From: CAZMGG01 sp964565715
GTDB taxonomy: Bacteria > Planctomycetota > UBA1135 > UBA2386
Direction of reading: 5' to 3'
Assembly: GCA_964565715.1 (NCBI GenBank)
Contig: CAZMGG010000179.1
Span: 1-10,088, forward strand
Length of the DNA stretch: 10,088 bases
Under the pieces are notes generated by a model. That model saw only the letters and a list, made by a program, of their open reading frames with translations, was not told the DNA's origin and did not search any database. Each line of letters starts with the position of its first letter. Positions within the stretch are counted from its first letter, which is position 1. Positions 7,533 to 10,088 of the stretch are shown piece by piece. The position numbers and the translations under genes were made by a program.

Positions 7533-7609
7533 GGGCCCTTAGCTCAATCGGTCAGAGCATGCGGCTCATACCCGCTTGGTTGCAGGTTCGAGTCCTGCAG
7601 GGCCTACCA
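7533..7609 (+). tRNA. tRNA with anticodon CAU, probably tRNA-Ile2 (lysidine-type) rather than Met
   Basis: All arms fold. The acceptor pairs GGGCCCT (7533-7539) with AGGGCCT (7599-7605), including one G-U at the first pair. The D stem is GCTC (7542-7545) with GAGC (7555-7558). The anticodon stem is 7560-7564 with 7572-7576 (the outermost pair is T-T). The loop CTCATAC places CAU at 7567-7569. The T stem is GCAGG (7582-7586) with CCTGC (7594-7598) around TTCGAGT. Discriminator A and an encoded CCA follow. The initiator is excluded because the lower anticodon stem lacks three consecutive G-C pairs. C4-G69 and C5-G68 in the acceptor match determinants described for TilS recognition of tRNA-Ile2, and the overall text is closest to E. 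coli ileX. This suggests an AUA-reading isoleucine tRNA. Elongator Met remains possible. Confidence 0.92.
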
Positions 7610-7673
7610 CGCAGGGTGCCGAGGATGGGCGAGAAACCGGGGTTTCGACGCGATCTTGGTTTGGGAGGGGGCG

Positions 7674-7697
7674 AGTGTGCAATGCAGTGTGCAATCG
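7674..7697 (+). repeat. Tandem 12-nt repeat with AGTGTGCAAT core
   Basis: AGTGTGCAATGC (7674-7685) is followed directly by AGTGTGCAATCG (7686-7697), so 10 of 12 bases are repeated in tandem. The pair lies 65 bp after the tRNA, where arm-type integrase sites or excisionase sites would lie in an att region. This function is inference. Confidence 0.6.
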
Positions 7698-7710
7698 GCT
7701 TGGTCACACG

Positions 7711-7750
7711 GGGGCACGACCTGGCACAACCTGGCACAGTTTGGCGAGGG
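7711..7750 (+). repeat. Imperfect 10-nt-period direct repeats (TGGCACAACC type)
   Basis: Four successive 10-mers share a TGGCACA-like core: GGGCACGACC, TGGCACAACC, TGGCACAGTT and TGGCGAGGGC (counting from 7712). One helical turn of spacing would place bound protein copies on one face of the DNA. The second and third copies match best (TGGCACA in both). Possible roles are recombinase arm sites or regulator iterons; no protein in the window is known to bind them. Confidence 0.5.
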
Positions 7751-7770
7751 CCTCTGCCCAGGGGAGCCGG

Positions 7771-7787
7771 GGTAGGCCCTGCAGGAC
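7771..7787 (-). repeat. 17-nt inverted copy of the tRNA 3' end
   Basis: The reverse complement of 7771-7787 is identical to 7592-7608, the last T-loop bases, T stem, acceptor strand and part of CCA of the tRNA. The match stops cleanly on both sides (7591 and 7609 differ). The two arms are 162 bp apart. It could be a remnant of a partial tRNA left by an integration event, an inverted att core, or a segment that base-pairs with a read-through tRNA transcript. Confidence 0.8.
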
Positions 7788-7995
7788 CCGGCGGGCGCTG
7801 CACCTGCAAGAGCCGGTCTCCGTCGTCGGGTGCCGGACCGGGTGGTACGGTTGGCGTCGCCGCCGTGTCCGCGTGTCCGCCCACGTTGGCCCCTGGGCGC
7901 CCCAGCGGGGCGCGCTGGCCCAAGACGGTCCAGGTTGGTTGGGCAAGGGGCGCTCGGGCGCGCTGCGCGGCCCAGCGGCGCAGGGCGGATCCAAG

Positions 7996-8258
7996 AGCCG
8001 CTGCCCCTCGCGGCTGTTCACCTCCCCGAAATGTCTGGTGAGATCGAGGGCTAAACCGCTGGCGTAAGTGACGGCTTCCCCTACGCCGGTCTGAGGACCG
8101 GAGAGGAAGCGACGATGAGTACGCCTGACGAGGTACGTGGAGTACCTGAGAACCCCGAGGGTGCAGAGAGCCGGATGCCCCGGCTGTTCGGTGAGGCTGA
8201 GGATGTCAACGCGCAGGGTTGGGGAGGAGGCGAGGAGGGTCTCGGCGAAGCCGAGGCC
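7996..8258 (+). ncRNA. Candidate structured RNA straddling the transposase start
   Basis: Six perfect stems follow one another. They are AGCCGC/GCGGCT (7996-8015), GGCGTA/TACGCC (8061-8087), CCGGTC-TGAG-GACCGG (8086-8101), AGGTAC/GTACCT (8131-8147), AGCCGG/CCGGCT (8169-8185), and a 9-bp stem with loop GAA (8238-8258, one G-U). A possible long-range pairing CCTCCCCGA (8021-8029) with 8219-8227 would enclose several of them. The coding frame that crosses the right half has abnormal third-position composition, as for RNA under structural constraint. I do not recognise a known RNA family. Chance hairpins are common in GC-rich DNA, so covariation is needed. Alternatives are a group II intron fragment or a simple leader. 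Confidence 0.4.
8058..8110 (+). promoter_or_regulatory. Possible Shine-Dalgarno-sequestering switch or pseudoknot
   Basis: GCTTCC (8074-8079) is the exact complement of GGAAGC (8105-8110), which contains the transposase's Shine-Dalgarno (GAGGAAG, 8103-8109). The same GCTTCC lies in the loop of the stem GGCGTA/TACGCC (8061-8066 with 8082-8087, extendable outward by two wobble pairs and one C-G). Pairing both would form an H-type pseudoknot. The outward extension of that stem competes with the adjacent hairpin 8086-8101. The arrangement could hold transposase translation low or make it conditional. This is inferred from base pairing only. Confidence 0.4.
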
Positions 8259-9644
8259 CGACGAGCTGACGACCCGACCCTGCGCGGGCGCGACCCCTCT
8301 GACCGCAGCCTGCAGGAGCTGGTGGCGGCCTACCGGCAGACGATCACGCGGGGCCGCTCCCGCCGGCCGGAGGCCGAGGACTCGTCCCGCCGGAGTTTCA
8401 CGGCGGAGCAGCGGCTGCTGATCCTGGACACGTGGCTGAAGAGCCGTCTCCCGGGCGGAGACTTCGCCGCGCTGCTGGGGCTGAGCAAGCACACGCTGTA
8501 TGTCTGGAAGCAGCGCTTCGAGCGGTCCGGTCCGGCCGGTCTCGACGACCATCCCCGCGGGCGTCGGGAAGGCAGCCGGCTGCCGGACGTGACGCAGCGG
8601 GCGATCCTGATGCTGAAGGAGGCGCATCCTGACTGGGGCCAGGACCGGATCTCGGCGGAGCTGATGCGGAGCGCGGGCTTCCAGGCGAGCCCCGGCGCTG
8701 TCGGGCGCGTGCTGGAGGAGGCTGGCTACACGGTCGTGGCGCGGCCGACGGTCGCGCACGAGCCGCCGCCGCATCGCTTCGAGCGGGCCAAACCGAACCA
8801 GCTCTGGCAGACGGACCTGTTCACCTTCGTGCTGAAGCGCGAGGCCCGGCGCGTGCACCTGGTGGCGTTCCTGGACGACCACAGCCGCTTCATCGTCGGC
8901 TACGGGCTGCACGCCAGCGCCTCTGGCGCGCTGGTGCGCGAGGTGTTGGAGGCGGCGATCGCCAACCATGGTGCGCCGCAGGAGGTGCTGACCGACAACG
9001 GCACGCAGTACCACACCTGGCGGGGCAAGAGCGAGTTCACGCGGCTGCTGGAGCGTCGCGGCATCCAGCAGATCGTGGCGCGGCCGCGGCACCCGGAGAC
9101 GCTGGGCAAGATCGAGCGCTTCTGGGGCACCCTGTGGCGGGAATGCGTGCAGAGCGCGATCTTCCGCGGGCTCGACGACGCGCGCCGGCGCATCGGCCTC
9201 TTCATCGACCACTACAACTTCCAGCGGCCGCACAGCGGGATCGAGCAGATGGTGCCGGCGGATCGCTTCTTCGTCGCGGCGCCGCAAGGGTTGGCGACGC
9301 TGAAGCAGCGGGTCGCGGCGAACGCGGTCGAACTGGCCCGCGACGGCCTGCCGCGGAAGGCCTTCTACCTGACCGGCCGGGTGGGCGATCAGAGCATCTC
9401 GCTGCACGCCGAGGGCGAGCGCGTGGTGCTGACCAAGGGCGATGGCAGCCGCGAGGAGGTGGACCTCGGCGCCACCGGACCGCGGCAGCAGGATGCGGCG
9501 GAGGAGCTGCCGCAGCCGCTGGCGGCCGAGGGCCGGCCGCCGGACCACCCTGGCACGCTGGCGGAGCCGGAGCTGCCGCCCGGCGAGTCGGCGCTGGACG
9601 AGGACCTGCCGGATCTGCTGCAGGGTCTGGAGGATCCGGCGTGA
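8115..9644 (+). CDS. DDE transposase, IS3/IS481-type integrase core
   Basis: The frame encodes up to 509 residues. A helix-turn-helix region (about 94-135, RSFTAEQRLLILDTW then LSKHTLYVWKQRF) and a second winged-helix-like part (about 158-205) precede an RNase H-like rve core. The catalytic triad is Asp234 (WQTDLF), Asp294 (VLTDNGTQY) and Glu334 (GKIERFW). FLDDHSRFIVGY and the family tail YNFQRPHSGI are also present. The second Asp and the Glu are 39 residues apart because of a WRGK insertion; IS3-type enzymes have 35. After the core comes a beta-rich extension (FYLTGRVGDQSISLHAEGERVVL) and an acidic proline-rich end. ATG 8115 has a good GAGGAAG ribosome site. However, the first 52 codons have odd third-position use and no homology to transposases that I recognise, so a start further down (for example GTG 8322, with AGGAG only 3 nt upstream) is possible. 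Confidence 0.88.
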   Translation: MSTPDEVRGVPENPEGAESRMPRLFGEAEDVNAQGWGGGEEGLGEAEARRADDPTLRGRDPSDRSLQELVAAYRQTITRGRSRRPEAEDSSRRSFTAEQRLLILDTWLKSRLPGGDFAALLGLSKHTLYVWKQRFERSGPAGLDDHPRGRREGSRLPDVTQRAILMLKEAHPDWGQDRISAELMRSAGFQASPGAVGRVLEEAGYTVVARPTVAHEPPPHRFERAKPNQLWQTDLFTFVLKREARRVHLVAFLDDHSRFIVGYGLHASASGALVREVLEAAIANHGAPQEVLTDNGTQYHTWRGKSEFTRLLERRGIQQIVARPRHPETLGKIERFWGTLWRECVQSAIFRGLDDARRRIGLFIDHYNFQRPHSGIEQMVPADRFFVAAPQGLATLKQRVAANAVELARDGLPRKAFYLTGRVGDQSISLHAEGERVVLTKGDGSREEVDLGATGPRQQDAAEELPQPLAAEGRPPDHPGTLAEPELPPGESALDEDLPDLLQGLEDPA

Positions 9645-9648
9645 CGCG

Positions 9649-10071
9649 ATGGGCGTGGCGCTGCCGCGCTACTACGTGCTGGAGGCGCGGGCGCTGCAGG
9701 CCTTCGTCACCGCCCTGGAACCGCGGCCGCGCGGCCGGCAACCGAGCGTGCAGGGCGAGCTGGAACGGCTGCGCGCGGAACAGCAACGGCTTTCCCGCGA
9801 GCTTGGCCGCTACCAGTCGCTGTATCGTGTCGGCCAGCGTGCCCTCGGAGTGACCGAGAGCAAGGTGGTGCAGAAGCCGGGCAAGCGGCGGCGGGCGCCG
9901 CGCAAGAAGCCGCGGGCGATGTCGGTGGCCAGAGTGCTGCAGCAACCAGCCAGCGAGGTGGACCATGACGATGGGTCGGCCGAACAAGGGAGTGGGTCAC
10001 GTGGACGGTCTGGATGCGGCAACGGCCGAGAAGGACCGGTTGCGGGCGATCCTGGAGACGATCACCGGTGA
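9649..10071 (+). CDS. Small basic coiled-coil protein of the transposon
   Basis: This 140-residue protein starts 4 bp after the transposase stop, with GGAGG about 15 nt upstream, so it is probably translated by coupling. Residues 1-30 contain LEARALQAFVTALEPRPRGR, where an ALEPRPRGR motif follows a helix. Residues about 34-62 are a heptad-like coiled coil (ELERLRAEQQRLSRELGRY). Residues 76-89 are very basic (KPGKRRRAPRKKPR), suited to DNA or RNA binding. From about residue 106 the frame overlaps the next gene and becomes low-complexity Gly/Ser/Asp/Arg text. The functional part is probably residues 1-100. I do not know the family. By position and composition it is likely an accessory, regulatory or target-binding subunit of the transposase. 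It resembles the helical arm of helix-turn-helix transposase partners, which is inference. Confidence 0.65.
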   Translation: MGVALPRYYVLEARALQAFVTALEPRPRGRQPSVQGELERLRAEQQRLSRELGRYQSLYRVGQRALGVTESKVVQKPGKRRRAPRKKPRAMSVARVLQQPASEVDHDDGSAEQGSGSRGRSGCGNGREGPVAGDPGDDHR

Positions 10072-10088
10072 TCTGTCGGTGGAGGATG
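9965..10088 (+). CDS. Start of a third transposon gene (3' truncated by the window)
   Basis: An open frame begins at ATG 9965, or at a second in-frame ATG 9971, and is still open at the window end after 41 codons. GAGGTG at 9955-9960 is a strong ribosome binding site 4 nt before the first ATG. The protein starts MTMGRPNKGVGHVDGL and continues with a charged helix (AEKDRLRAILETITGDLSVED). The MGRP.K opening and the helix ending in LSVED suggest the beginning of a small DNA-binding helix-turn-helix protein, where S.E.A.. normally leads into the recognition helices. The domain itself is outside the window. It overlaps the preceding gene by 107 nt in another frame. Its good start signals argue that this one is real. 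Confidence 0.6.
   Translation, partial: MTMGRPNKGVGHVDGLDAATAEKDRLRAILETITGDLSVED

Larger units (their letters stand above)
7610..8114. other. 505-bp gene-free stretch between tRNA and transposase
   Basis: No believable protein gene lies here; the frames that cross it are shadows or tRNA-derived text. From left to right it contains: a short dyad GAAACC/GGTTTC (7633-7646) with no T-run; a tandem AGTGTGCAAT repeat (7674-7697); a 10-nt-period TGGCACA-type cluster (7711-7750); and an inverted copy of the tRNA 3' end (7771-7787). Further right are a tandem GTGTCCGC (7865-7880), a CTGGG/CCCAG dyad (7890-7910), and a dense run of hairpins from 7996 into the transposase frame. The left part looks like the flank of a recombination site. 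The right part looks like a structured leader belonging to the mobile element. Confidence 0.6.
8115..10088 (+). mobile_element. Transposon gene cluster, right end beyond the window
   Basis: Three genes lie head to tail on one strand with 4 bp and then an overlap between them: transposase, small basic coiled-coil protein, and the start of a third protein. Such compact sets are typical of insertion elements that need accessory proteins. I found no terminal inverted repeats. The left end must lie between the tRNA (7609) and the transposase, perhaps near 7771-7996, and the right end is outside. The element may therefore be larger than an ordinary single-gene IS, and its boundaries given here are only those of the visible genes. 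Confidence 0.6.

Noticed and set aside
7533..7609. Initiator tRNA-fMet
   Set aside because: The anticodon stem lacks the three consecutive G-C pairs next to the loop, and the first acceptor pair is G-U with ordinary D-arm features.
7633..7646. Terminator of the tRNA
   Set aside because: The GAAACC/GGTTTC dyad has a 2-4 nt loop and no T-run follows, so termination there is not supported.
7674..7750. CRISPR array
   Set aside because: The repeats are only 10-12 nt, essentially tandem without 30-nt spacers, and no cas gene is nearby.
7275..7775. Short plus-strand frame with SVRACGSYPLGCRFESCRAYH-like text
   Set aside because: This is the known phantom peptide produced by translating a tRNA gene and its flank.
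7704..9548. A 614-codon minus-strand open frame
   Set aside because: It is antisense to the transposase, whose catalytic motifs are on the plus strand.

Overview
The window is about 70% GC by eye and reads like a chromosomal segment of a member of the Planctomycetota. The main clue is that two secreted proteins (2578-4413 and the minus-strand gene 5074-6312) end in the same kind of C-terminal beta-rich module (constant lG / pLgGG or pLGPC / IPND or IPNL / G..tY signatures) that is abundant in secreted planctomycete proteins. The phylum call is inference from family resemblance, not from a search.

Housekeeping part (1-7485). A truncated secreted-type domain gene (1-278) and a small secreted protein of unknown function (286-840) run on the plus strand and abut, tail to tail, the lipid II flippase gene murJ on the minus strand (841-2406, GTG start). 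A 171-bp divergent gap with a strong inverted repeat separates murJ from a secreted M14 zinc carboxypeptidase (2578-4413). An ApaH-type diadenosine tetraphosphatase follows 26 bp later (4440-5084), probably in the same transcript. It overlaps by 11 bp the 3' end of a convergent gene for a secreted propeller-like protein (5074-6312, minus). Upstream of that on the minus strand lies an inositol-monophosphatase-fold phosphatase (6466-7485).

Boundary (7486-8114). A CCA-encoding tRNA with anticodon CAU (7533-7609) has acceptor-stem pairs expected of a lysidine-modified tRNA-Ile2. Its 3' flank is unusual: a tandem 12-nt repeat, a 10-nt-period repeat cluster, and a perfect 17-nt inverted copy of the tRNA 3' end at 7771-7787. 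This looks like the scarred attachment side of an integrated element, but no integrase gene is present in the window.

Mobile part (about 7996-10088, right end not reached). A DDE transposase of the IS3/IS481 integrase-core type (8115-9644) is followed at 4 bp by a small basic coiled-coil protein (9649-10071). A third gene starts inside that one (9965) and runs off the window. The stretch that straddles the transposase start (7996-8258) carries a chain of perfect hairpins, an anti-Shine-Dalgarno segment and a possible pseudoknot. The first 52 codons of the transposase frame have about 38% A/T at third positions, against about 4% in the next 52. The beginning of this 'gene' therefore looks more like structured RNA than like protein-coding sequence, and it is the best candidate in the window for something undescribed.
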